DNA of 13,200 bases from Rhodoluna sp. GTDB lineage: Bacteria; Actinomycetota; Actinomycetes; Actinomycetales; Microbacteriaceae. The position numbers and the translations under genes were made by a program. Of the stretch, positions 1-6,265 are shown one piece after another; the first letter of the stretch is position 1; each line of letters opens with the position of its first letter. The DNA lies in contig JAEMTJ010000007.1 in the NCBI GenBank assembly GCA_016462375.1, positions 24,063 to 37,262 on the forward strand. Reading direction: 5' to 3'. Under the pieces are notes generated by a model, which saw nothing but the letters and a program-made list of their open reading frames with translations, was not told the origin of the DNA and did no database searches.

Positions 1-1668
1 GCCGTTACCAACGTAGACAGAACTATTGCGTCTGTTAAGCGTCACATGGGAACTGCTTGGACCTTTGATGTCGATGGTAAGAAATACACACCTCAGGAGA
101 TCTCAGCTCGTATCTTGATGAAACTAAAGCGTGATGCAGAAACTTACCTGGGTGAGCCTGTAACAGACGCTGTTATTACAGTCCCTGCATACTTCAATGA
201 CGCAGAGCGTCAAGCAACAAAAGAAGCTGGTGAAATCGCAGGTCTTAACGTTCTTCGTATCATCAACGAGCCAACTGCTGCGGCTCTGGCGTATGGTTTG
301 GATAAGGGTAAAGAAGACGAACTGATTCTTGTGTTCGACCTAGGTGGTGGAACATTCGATGTATCACTTCTAGAAGTTGGTAAAGACGATGGCTTCTCAA
401 CTATCCAGGTAAAAGCAACTTCTGGCGACAACCGTCTAGGTGGAGATGACTGGGATGACAGATTGGTTCAGCACTTTGTAAAGAAGTTCAAAGAGACAAC
501 CGGTGTTGATGTTTCGAAAGACAAGATCGCACTGCAGCGTCTGAAGGAAGCTTCAGAGCAGGCTAAGAAAGAACTTTCTCAGTCAATGTCAACTAACGTT
601 CAGTTGCCTTACCTTTCTCTAACCGAGAATGGCCCAGCAAACTTGGATGAGACTATTTCTCGGGCACAGTTTGAACAGCTAACTAACGATCTGTTGGAAA
701 GAACTCGCAAGCCATTCAACGACGTAATCAAAGAAGCTGGCATTAAGGTTTCTGACATTGCACACGTTGTTCTTGTTGGTGGATCAACTCGTATGCCTCA
801 GGTTGCAGAACTTGTAAAAACTTTGACCGGTGGTCAAGAACCAAACAAGAGTGTTAACCCTGATGAAGTAGTTGCAGTTGGTGCATCACTGCAAGCAGGT
901 GTTCTAAAGGGTGAGCGTAAAGACGTTCTATTGATTGACGTGACTCCACTATCTCTTGGTATTGAAACCAAGGGTGGAATCATGACTAAGTTGATTGAAC
1001 GTAACACTGCAATTCCGACAAAGCGTTCAGAAGTTTTCACAACAGCTGACGATAACCAGCCTGCAGTATCTATTCAGGTTTACCAGGGTGAAAGAGATTT
1101 CACTAAGGACAACAAGTCACTTGGAAACTTTGAACTAACTGGTATTGCTCCAGCTCCTCGTGGTATCCCTCAGATCGAAGTTACCTTCGACATTGACGCT
1201 AACGGTATCGTTCACGTCTCCGCTAAAGACAAGGGAACTAACAAGGAACAGTCAATGACTATCACCGGCGGTTCTTCACTGTCTAAGGAAGACATCGAAA
1301 GAATGGTTAAGGATGCTGAAGAGCACGCTGCTGAAGACAAGAAGCGCCGTGAAGAAGCTGACACTCGTAACCAGGGGGAACAGCTGGCTTACCAAATCGA
1401 GAAGTTAATCAAGGACAACGATCAGAAGCTATCTGAAGAGGTAAAGGCAGAGGTCCAGGCTGATGTTGATGCTCTAAAGACCGCTCTTGCTGGCGAGGAT
1501 TTTGATGCAATCAAGGCCGCTATCGAGAAGCTATCTGAGTCACAGACCAAGCTCGGTGAGGCCATCTACGCTGCTGCTTCCCAGGAAGCAGAAGCCGGAG
1601 AGGCACCTGCATCTGATGAAGATGTTGTTGACGCTGAAGTAGTCGAAGAAGAAGAAGAGAAGAAGTAA
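1..1668 (+). CDS. dnaK: Chaperone DnaK (Hsp70), 5'-truncated by window edge
   Basis: ATP-dependent Hsp70 chaperone that binds and refolds unfolded proteins in the cytoplasm with DnaJ and GrpE. The reading frame is open from base 1 (AVTNVDRTIASVKRHMG...), so the in-frame ATG at 46 is internal; about 60 N-terminal residues of a ~615-residue protein lie outside the window. Visible are the phosphate-2 loop DLGGGTFDVS (about 340-370), the adenosine motif VGGSTRMPQ (about 776-802), the substrate-binding beta domain (DVTPLSLGIET onward, from about 940), a charged helical lid and an acidic tail ending DAEVVEEEEEKK. The stop codon overlaps the grpE start by one base (TAATG), so translation is probably coupled. 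HspR, encoded three genes downstream, is expected to repress the operon from a promoter upstream of this window. Identification is certain; only the 5' end is missing. Confidence 0.98.
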   Translation, partial: AVTNVDRTIASVKRHMGTAWTFDVDGKKYTPQEISARILMKLKRDAETYLGEPVTDAVITVPAYFNDAERQATKEAGEIAGLNVLRIINEPTAAALAYGLDKGKEDELILVFDLGGGTFDVSLLEVGKDDGFSTIQVKATSGDNRLGGDDWDDRLVQHFVKKFKETTGVDVSKDKIALQRLKEASEQAKKELSQSMSTNVQLPYLSLTENGPANLDETISRAQFEQLTNDLLERTRKPFNDVIKEAGIKVSDIAHVVLVGGSTRMPQVAELVKTLTGGQEPNKSVNPDEVVAVGASLQAGVLKGERKDVLLIDVTPLSLGIETKGGIMTKLIERNTAIPTKRSEVFTTADDNQPAVSIQVYQGERDFTKDNKSLGNFELTGIAPAPRGIPQIEVTFDIDANGIVHVSAKDKGTNKEQSMTITGGSSLSKEDIERMVKDAEEHAAEDKKRREEADTRNQGEQLAYQIEKLIKDNDQKLSEEVKAEVQADVDALKTALAGEDFDAIKAAIEKLSESQTKLGEAIYAAASQEAEAGEAPASDEDVVDAEVVEEEEEKK

Positions 1669-2186
1669 TGTCCGAAGAGAACGGGTCAGCACCTGATGGT
1701 GCTGACTTACCTCAGGACCCTATCGATGCTGAATTCCAGGATCTAGTTGAAGAAACTGGACCCATCAGCAAAGAGGCTGAGTTACTAAACGATCTGCAGA
1801 GATTGCAAGCGGAGTTTGTGAATTACAAGACCCGTGTTGAAAGAGACAGAGATGTTTCTAGAAATGCAGCTATCGCTGAAGTGATACGAGCCTTCTTACC
1901 TGCATTCGACGATCTTTCTCTTGCTGAATCACACGGTGATCTAGAAGGTTCTCCTTTTGCGGCAGTGCTAAACAAACTGCGTAACGGTGGAGATAAATTC
2001 GGTCTAGTGGTCTTCGGTGCTAAGGGTGAGAAGTTTGATCCAGAGATTCACAATGCTCTAGTGCAAACACCTTCCGCCGATGTTACTGAAAATGTAATTG
2101 CTGATGTTATCTCGCAGGGTTATAGGTTAGGTGACAGACTAATTCGACCAGCTATGGTGGCGGTTTTCATTCCAGAAGAGAAGTAG
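1668..2186 (+). CDS. grpE: Nucleotide exchange factor GrpE
   Basis: Cytoplasmic dimeric factor that releases ADP from DnaK and so drives the chaperone cycle. The protein has 172 residues, at the short end of the family. It has a disordered acidic N-terminus (1-35), a long helix (about 36-85, ELLNDLQRLQAEFVNYKTR) that forms the paired dimerisation stalk, and a C-terminal beta domain (about 115-172). That domain holds the family signature around FDPEIHNALVQTP (123-135) and GYRLGDRLIRPAMVAV (151-166). The ATG shares its A with the dnaK stop codon, and the purine-rich end of dnaK (GAAGAGAAGAAG) can act as its ribosome binding site. It is followed by dnaJ after 6 bases, in the canonical dnaK-grpE-dnaJ order. 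No oddities seen. Confidence 0.97.
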   Translation: MSEENGSAPDGADLPQDPIDAEFQDLVEETGPISKEAELLNDLQRLQAEFVNYKTRVERDRDVSRNAAIAEVIRAFLPAFDDLSLAESHGDLEGSPFAAVLNKLRNGGDKFGLVVFGAKGEKFDPEIHNALVQTPSADVTENVIADVISQGYRLGDRLIRPAMVAVFIPEEK

Positions 2187-2192
2187 TTATAA

Positions 2193-3095
2193 ATGGCAAG
2201 TCAAGATTGGTTAGAGAAGGACTTCTATAAGATTCTTGGCGTAGCTAAGGATGTTCCTGAGGCTGAACTCAAGAAGGTCTATCGTAAGCTAGCGAGGAAG
2301 CATCACCCTGATTCAAATGCAGGAGATGCAAAAGCTGAAGCGAAGTTCAAAGAAATCTCTGAAGCGTTTTCTGTGCTCTCTGATAAAGATCAGCGCAAAG
2401 AATACGATCAGTTCAGAGCAATGGGTGGCGGAGCTAGATTCACAGCCCCAGGTGGTTCAGGACAATCGTCAGCAGGTTTTGAAGATGTCTTTGCAAACCT
2501 GTTTGGTGGCAGAGGCGGCTTTGGTGGTTTCGGTGGACCAGTGCCAGGTCAAGACCTTTCTGCGACAACATCAATTGCTTTTATTGATTCTGTAAATGGC
2601 ACAACCATCAAACTTGAATACTCAGGCATGGCTGCAATCAACGCGAAGATTCCTGCTGGTGTTCTAGATGGTCAAAAAATCAAATTACGAGGTAAAGGGC
2701 AGCCTTCGCCTAACGGTGGACCTAACGGAGACCTGATTATCGCCGTAACTGTGAAACCACACTCAGTGTTCTCTCGTGATGGCAACAACCTAAGACTCAC
2801 TGTTCCTATTACTTTTGCTGAAGCGGTTCTAGGTGCAACCATTACTGTCCCCACCCTTGGTGGAGATCCAGTGAAGCTAAAAGTGGCTCCTAATACCCCT
2901 AACGGTCGAGTTCTCCGGGTCAAAGGTAAAGGTGTCACAACAGCTAAGGGCACAGGGGATCTACTGGCTACGGTTGAAGTTCTAGTTCCAGCTCACATCA
3001 GCGACAAGGCGGCTAAGGCTCTCAAAGAGTTTGAAGAAGCACTGCCCGATGAAGACCCTCGTCAAGACTTACTAAACCGTGCAGGATTGTTGTAA
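2193..3095 (+). CDS. dnaJ: DnaJ/CbpA-type Hsp40 co-chaperone, class B (no zinc finger)
   Basis: Hsp40 partner that delivers clients to DnaK and stimulates its ATPase. In the 300 residues, the J domain (about 8-76) carries the essential HPD tripeptide at 38-40. A Gly/Phe-rich linker (about 78-116, GGRGGFGGFGG) and two C-terminal peptide-binding beta domains (about 120-290, with DGQKIKLRGKGQ and LTVPITFAEAVLGATI) follow. The protein contains no cysteine, so the CxxCxGxG zinc-finger region of class A DnaJ is absent and the architecture is that of CbpA-type class B proteins. The start lies 6 bases after the grpE stop and lacks a strong Shine-Dalgarno; AGAGAAG at the end of grpE is the best candidate. 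The stop overlaps the hspR ATG by one base. The gene is named by operon context; cbpA would be an alternative name. Confidence 0.94.
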   Translation: MASQDWLEKDFYKILGVAKDVPEAELKKVYRKLARKHHPDSNAGDAKAEAKFKEISEAFSVLSDKDQRKEYDQFRAMGGGARFTAPGGSGQSSAGFEDVFANLFGGRGGFGGFGGPVPGQDLSATTSIAFIDSVNGTTIKLEYSGMAAINAKIPAGVLDGQKIKLRGKGQPSPNGGPNGDLIIAVTVKPHSVFSRDGNNLRLTVPITFAEAVLGATITVPTLGGDPVKLKVAPNTPNGRVLRVKGKGVTTAKGTGDLLATVEVLVPAHISDKAAKALKEFEEALPDEDPRQDLLNRAGLL

Positions 3096-3508
3096 TGAAC
3101 AACATCGATCCTGATGCACCCATTCTGACTATTGCAGCTGCTGCTGAGCTTGCTCGCATGCATCCGCAGACGTTGAGACAGTATGACCGCATGGGGTTAG
3201 TAAAGCCAAGTAGAACTATTGGACAGAGTAGAAGATATACCCTGCGCAATGTCACTCAGTTGGTTGAGGTAGCAAAGTTATCAAACGAAGGTGTTTCACT
3301 TGTTGCTATCAAAAGAATCATGGACCTAGAAAACCAAGCGGTTGATCTGAAGTCAAGGGTTGTCGAACTGGAACGTCTGGTTGAAGAGCTAGCGATGCGT
3401 CAACCGGGTAACCGAGTGTTCGCAGTTGGTGATTCAGGAACCGTAAGTCTGCCTAGCGGTAAGCGACCTAAGAAATCTAACGCTGTTGAGGTTTGGCGAG
3501 ATAAATAG
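3095..3508 (+). CDS. hspR: HspR, MerR-family heat-shock repressor
   Basis: Transcriptional repressor of the dnaK operon. In Streptomyces and Mycobacterium, HspR binds HAIR inverted repeats upstream of dnaK and uses DnaK itself as co-repressor, so free DnaK shuts the operon off. In the 137 residues, a MerR-type winged HTH occupies about 11-50 (TIAAAAELARMHPQTLRQYDR and a GQSRRYT wing). LSNEGVSLVAIKRIM (62-76) follows, then a short coiled coil (about 77-101) and a basic tail ending AVEVWRDK, which resembles the VVWRP end of known HspRs. The ATG overlaps the dnaJ stop (TAATG), with AGGA at 3083-3086 as a ribosome binding site. The expected HAIR target is outside the window. The gene ends only 2 bases from the end of the convergent DUF1905 gene. 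Confidence 0.93.
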   Translation: MNNIDPDAPILTIAAAAELARMHPQTLRQYDRMGLVKPSRTIGQSRRYTLRNVTQLVEVAKLSNEGVSLVAIKRIMDLENQAVDLKSRVVELERLVEELAMRQPGNRVFAVGDSGTVSLPSGKRPKKSNAVEVWRDK

Positions 3509-3510
3509 TC

Positions 3511-3798
3511 CTAGGCACCAACAACAAGTTTTACTTTAATCTTCTGTTCTAGCTTTAGTTCCTCTGGAAGACGAACAGCGTTTTTTACAGGTAAAAGGTA
3601 TATGCCGTCTTTTGGAAAAAGTGAAGTAGTGAATGTTGTTTTACAGATAGTTGCTGTCACAGGTATTACTCCCCAACCGTAGCTGAGTAATTTTGCTGCT
3701 TCTTTTATTTCTTCACAAATATCTTTTGGTATTGGGAGAAAGTAGAAAGGAGCTGGCCCCCTCCACTCAATCATTTCTGCTGCGAAAGTGAAATCCAT
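3511..3798 (-). CDS. DUF1905 domain protein, function unknown
   Basis: A 95-residue protein made almost wholly of a DUF1905 domain. The typical pattern is visible: an opening FTFAAEMIEWRGPAPFYFLPIP, then ICEEIKEAAK, a GVIPVTATIC beta segment, TTSLFPKDGIYLLPVKNAVR (about 55-74) and a closing EQKIKVKLVV strand. Many DUF1905 proteins are stand-alone small beta-barrel-like domains; I know of no established biochemical role. Its ATG (3798-3796) overlaps the xthA stop codon by one base. No Shine-Dalgarno is visible upstream, so translation probably depends on ribosomes finishing xthA. It has no signal peptide or membrane segment and is likely cytoplasmic. Convergent with hspR, with 2 bases between the stop codons. 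Confidence 0.85.
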   Translation of the reverse strand: MDFTFAAEMIEWRGPAPFYFLPIPKDICEEIKEAAKLLSYGWGVIPVTATICKTTFTTSLFPKDGIYLLPVKNAVRLPEELKLEQKIKVKLVVGA

Positions 3799-4580
3799 TA
3801 GTCGATGTCAACGACCACAGGAACGTGATCGCTAGGTCCTTCACCTTTACGTTCGTCTCTAACTATTTCTGCAGCGGTAACTCTTTCTGCGAATGCTTCA
3901 CTTCCTAGAATGAAGTCGATTCTCATCCCTTCGTTCTTAGGGAATCTAAGTTGCTGATAATCCCAATATGTATAGCCATCTGGAATCAGTGGTCTAACGA
4001 CATCGGTTAATCCAATTTGTTCGAATGCTTCAAAGGCATCTCGCTCTGCTTGAGAGACATGTGTTGAACCAATGAAGTCATCGATATCCCAAACATCTGT
4101 GTCCAGTGGTGCAATGTTGAAATCCCCCATTAGGGCAAGAGCTTGGTTAGGGTCATGCTCTAACCACTCTGCAGATGCTGCCGCTAATCTGTCTAACCAG
4201 TTGAGTTTGTATTGGTAGTGAGGGTCATCAAGAGTTCTACCGTTAGGAATATATAGCGACCAGAGTCTTAGGTCGTTGAAAGTAGCGCCTATTGCTCTAG
4301 CTTCTTGAGCTAGTTCTGGGCCAAAGCCAGGCATATCGGCAAAGCCGATTTCAACGTCTTCTGCGGGTATCTTGCTAACAAAAGCAACCCCATTCCACTG
4401 GTTTAGACCATGTAATACAACGTGGTAACCAGCGTCGGTAAAGGGCTGCATAGGGAACTGCTCTGGTTTGCACTTAATCTCTTGCATAGCTAGCACATCG
4501 ATATCAGCTCTCACCATCCAGTCCACTACACGTGAGACACGGGTTCTAATTGAGTTAACGTTATGAGTTGCTATGCGCAC
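3798..4580 (-). CDS. xthA: Exodeoxyribonuclease III / AP endonuclease
   Basis: Magnesium-dependent exonuclease III-type enzyme of base-excision repair: it cuts 5' to abasic sites and trims 3' ends. In the 260 residues the endonuclease/exonuclease/phosphatase fold motifs are all present: THNVNS with N7, MQEIKC with metal ligand E34, GDFNIAP (the D and N of the active site, about residues 152-158), RIDFIL (about 221-226) and the terminal catalytic SDHVPV. The length equals the usual ~260 residues, and the start is a GTG at 4580-4578. Only 16 bases separate this start from pyrE and no Shine-Dalgarno is present; a TAAGTT hexamer on the minus strand ends 6 bases before the GTG, suggesting a leaderless mRNA. 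The downstream DUF1905 gene is coupled by a 1-base overlap. Confidence 0.96.
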   Translation of the reverse strand: MRIATHNVNSIRTRVSRVVDWMVRADIDVLAMQEIKCKPEQFPMQPFTDAGYHVVLHGLNQWNGVAFVSKIPAEDVEIGFADMPGFGPELAQEARAIGATFNDLRLWSLYIPNGRTLDDPHYQYKLNWLDRLAAASAEWLEHDPNQALALMGDFNIAPLDTDVWDIDDFIGSTHVSQAERDAFEAFEQIGLTDVVRPLIPDGYTYWDYQQLRFPKNEGMRIDFILGSEAFAERVTAAEIVRDERKGEGPSDHVPVVVDID

Positions 4581-4596
4581 TGTTTAAACTTAATGT
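4581..4596. promoter_or_regulatory. Overlapping divergent -10 elements for leaderless xthA and pyrE
   Basis: The whole gap between the two divergent start codons is 16 bases. On the plus strand TAAACT (4585-4590, fits TANNNT) is followed by exactly 6 bases and the pyrE ATG. On the minus strand TAAGTT (4592-4587) is followed by exactly 6 bases and the xthA GTG. Both positions place transcription starts on, or next to, the first base of the start codons. There is no room for a Shine-Dalgarno sequence. Leaderless mRNAs with a TANNNT box about 6-7 bases ahead of the start codon are common in actinobacteria. No clear -35 elements were identified. The promoter assignment is inferred from spacing and sequence. 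Confidence 0.6.
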
Positions 4597-5160
4597 ATGA
4601 CCTTTTCTTCTGCTGCCAAGCCTCGCCTAATTGAACTAATCAAAGAACTTGCTGTGGTGCATGGCAGGGTGACTCTTTCTTCGGGCATTGAAGCTGATTA
4701 CTATGTTGATCTTCGTCGAGCAACCCTTCACCATGAAGCAGCTGTTTTGATTGGCCAGGTGATGCTTGATCTGCTAGATGCTAATGGTGTTACAGAGTTT
4801 GATGCCATTGGTGGTTTGACTATGGGGGCAGATCCAGTTGCAACCGCAGTATTACACCAGGCTGCTGCTCGTGGCAGAAATGTTGATGCTTTCGTTGTTC
4901 GTAAGCAAGCTAAAGCTCACGGCATGGGTAGACAGGTTGAAGGTCCTGACGTTAAAGGTAAGCGGGTAATTGTTGTTGAAGATACTTCGACTACAGGAGG
5001 TTCACCTTTAACTGCAGCTAAAGCACTGGAGGAAGCAGGCGCAATCATTGTTGCTGTTGCAACAGTTGTTGATAGAGACACCGGAGCGCAAAAAGTCATT
5101 GAAGATGCAGGTTATAAATATCTAACAGCAGTGACCTTAGATGATTTAGGTATTCGCTAA
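4597..5160 (+). CDS. pyrE: Orotate phosphoribosyltransferase
   Basis: Converts orotate and PRPP to orotidine 5'-phosphate in de novo pyrimidine synthesis in the cytoplasm. In the 187 residues, the type I PRTase fold shows the PRPP-binding motif VIVVEDTSTTGGS (124-136). The flexible catalytic loop region is VRKQAKAHG (101-109), and the N-terminal substrate region is SSGIEADYYVDLRR (28-41). Length is normal for an actinobacterial PyrE. The start at 4597 is supported by the -10-like TAAACT 6 bases upstream and by the conserved N-terminus; a Shine-Dalgarno is absent. The last four bases (CTAA) are shared tail-to-tail with the GH16 gene: TAA ends pyrE and TAG, on the other strand, ends the GH16 gene. 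It is the last housekeeping gene before the glucan locus. Confidence 0.96.
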   Translation: MTFSSAAKPRLIELIKELAVVHGRVTLSSGIEADYYVDLRRATLHHEAAVLIGQVMLDLLDANGVTEFDAIGGLTMGADPVATAVLHQAAARGRNVDAFVVRKQAKAHGMGRQVEGPDVKGKRVIVVEDTSTTGGSPLTAAKALEEAGAIIVAVATVVDRDTGAQKVIEDAGYKYLTAVTLDDLGIR

Positions 5161-6038
5161 CGCTTTGTCAGTTGGCCTTTGCCTTTGTATGTTGTGTATC
5201 TGATCCAGTCGATCTTAAGTTGAGCTTGCTGGATGGTCTCATCAAGTGCTCCGCCGTCGAAGTTTCCACCGGTTGCGAGGTTAAGAATTAAGTAGAATTC
5301 ACCGTTAAATACCCAATCATCGGGTGCGATTGAAGTTTTAGTTTCGCCACCTATATAGTTTCCATCGACATAGAACTTGATGCTGTTCTGCAACCAATCA
5401 ACTCGGTAAGTGTGATAACCAGCTGTTAGCGGGGTGTTACCAGCAAAATAGTAATCGGTCTTAGCGTTACCGCCGGAATATTCAGGGCCGTGCAAACTTG
5501 ATAACGAGTGGTAAGGCTGTGAACCCCTAGCTTCCATGATGTCGATTTCGCCACAGGATGGCCAACCGTCACAGTTAGCTCTTGGAACACCCAACATCCA
5601 AAAAGCTGGCCACATGCCGACACCTTCTGGTACCTGAATTCTTGCCGACAAAGTTCCGTATTTGAAACCGACCTTGTCTCTCGTGACAATCTTTGCGCTC
5701 GAGTACTTGCAATCACCACACCAGTTGGTAATGTATTGGTCTTTAGGGTTTTCAGGGTCAAGTTTTTTAGCCGTGATTACCAAGTGGCCTAAACCATCCA
5801 TCGAGATGTTCTCAGCTTTGTTTGTGTAATACTCTTGCTCGTTGTTTCCCCAACCCAGACCGTTACCAGTGTCGTAGCCCCAGGTTTTGGTATCGACTTT
5901 GGTGCCCTTTTTCCCATCGAAGTATTGGGCCCAAAGAACTTTTTCAGTGGTCACAGCGTCAGCGGCGACAGATCCAGAAATGATGGCTAAAACTGCGCCA
6001 CCGATAACTAGGGCTTTGATTGCTGAATGTCTCTTCAC
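5157..6038 (-). CDS. Secreted GH16 endo-beta-glucanase (laminarinase/lichenase type)
   Basis: Extracellular glycoside hydrolase of family 16, likely cutting beta-1,3- or mixed beta-1,3/1,4-glucans such as laminarin. The 293 residues begin with a Sec signal peptide: basic MKRH, a hydrophobic core to about 22 and probable cleavage near SVAADA (23-28). A single GH16 domain fills the rest. The catalytic signature is GEIDIMEA (163-170), with E164 as nucleophile, E169 as acid/base and D166 between them. Other GH16 landmarks are NNEQEYYT (65-72), the MWPAFWML strand (142-149) and LILNLATGG near the C-terminus. No anchor or carbohydrate-binding module is present, so the enzyme is probably released. 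The start is GTG (6038-6036), preceded by AGAAAGAGG. Two operator palindromes lie 84-129 bases upstream. Exact linkage specificity cannot be read from the sequence. Confidence 0.92.
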   Translation of the reverse strand: MKRHSAIKALVIGGAVLAIISGSVAADAVTTEKVLWAQYFDGKKGTKVDTKTWGYDTGNGLGWGNNEQEYYTNKAENISMDGLGHLVITAKKLDPENPKDQYITNWCGDCKYSSAKIVTRDKVGFKYGTLSARIQVPEGVGMWPAFWMLGVPRANCDGWPSCGEIDIMEARGSQPYHSLSSLHGPEYSGGNAKTDYYFAGNTPLTAGYHTYRVDWLQNSIKFYVDGNYIGGETKTSIAPDDWVFNGEFYLILNLATGGNFDGGALDETIQQAQLKIDWIRYTTYKGKGQLTKR

Positions 6039-6121
6039 GGGCTACCTCTTTCTTGGTGCGTAAAACTATTTGATTACATTTTGGTAACAGTAGCCCTACT
6101 TGAGGCCTCTCGAATTGCTAA

Positions 6122-6133
6122 GAAACCGCTTTC
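6122..6133. promoter_or_regulatory. LacI-family operator, site O1
   Basis: GAAACCGCTTTC is a 12-base near-palindrome with central CG and perfect GAAA/TTTC arms, the typical half-site layout of LacI/CcpA-family operators (cre-like). It lies in the divergent GH16/binding-protein promoter, nearer to the GH16 gene. On the minus strand a TACTGT -10-like hexamer (6092-6087) lies 29 bases downstream of it, so occupancy could block GH16 transcription. Site O2 begins 34 bases further on. The likely ligand is the LacI protein encoded at 10920-11924. Confidence 0.75.
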
Positions 6134-6155
6134 ACGCTTAACTAGTTGTATCTGT

Positions 6156-6167
6156 GAAACCGCTTTC
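6156..6167. promoter_or_regulatory. LacI-family operator, site O2
   Basis: Second exact copy of GAAACCGCTTTC, with matching flanks (CTG on the left, CAG on the right) that lengthen the palindrome. It overlaps a plausible -35 position (TTCGCA, 6165-6170) for a TATAAC -10-like hexamer at 6186-6191, which would drive the binding-protein operon. The 34-base centre-to-centre distance from O1 is just over three helical turns, which would permit cooperative binding by a LacI-type dimer pair. The -10/-35 assignment is tentative. Confidence 0.75.
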
Positions 6168-6202
6168 GCAGTTTACTACAAACCTTATAACCGAGGAAGT
6201 AG

Positions 6203-6243
6203 GCCTCCCTAATTATTTGTCGCACAACAACTAATGGGGAGGC
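6203..6243 (+). promoter_or_regulatory. 5' UTR hairpin upstream of the binding-protein gene
   Basis: GCCTCCC (6203-6209) and GGGAGGC (6237-6243) form a perfect 7-bp stem. A U-G and an A-U pair extend it to 9 bp around a roughly 23-base loop. It should lie in the leader RNA if transcription starts shortly after the TATAAC hexamer at 6186. The true Shine-Dalgarno AGGAG (6255-6259) lies 12 bases past the stem and is left free. The stem also hides a second GGGAGG that could otherwise act as a decoy ribosome site. Any regulatory role is inference; it could simply stabilise the mRNA's 5' end. Confidence 0.4.
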
Positions 6244-6265
6244 AACACCTCAGTAGGAGAATTAA

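Noticed and set aside
46..48. ATG at 46 as the dnaK start
   Set aside because: The frame is open to base 1 and the upstream residues (NVDRTIASVKRHMG) match conserved internal DnaK sequence, so this is an internal methionine.
2317..2595. 92-codon plus-strand open frame within dnaJ
   Set aside because: It is an out-of-frame shadow of the J domain and Gly/Phe region, with low-complexity Gln/Leu composition.
5426..5761. 111-codon minus-strand open frame within the GH16 gene
   Set aside because: It is an alternative frame on the same strand as a gene with a complete GH16 catalytic motif.
6102..6109. GAGGCCTC palindrome near the GH16 promoter
   Set aside because: A short GC palindrome with only an AGGCCT core recurring at 6201; no arrangement that suggests a binding site or terminator.
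6027..6212. 61-codon plus-strand open frame in the divergent promoter region
   Set aside because: It covers both operators and the predicted promoter elements, starts inside the GH16 gene and encodes an unremarkable peptide.
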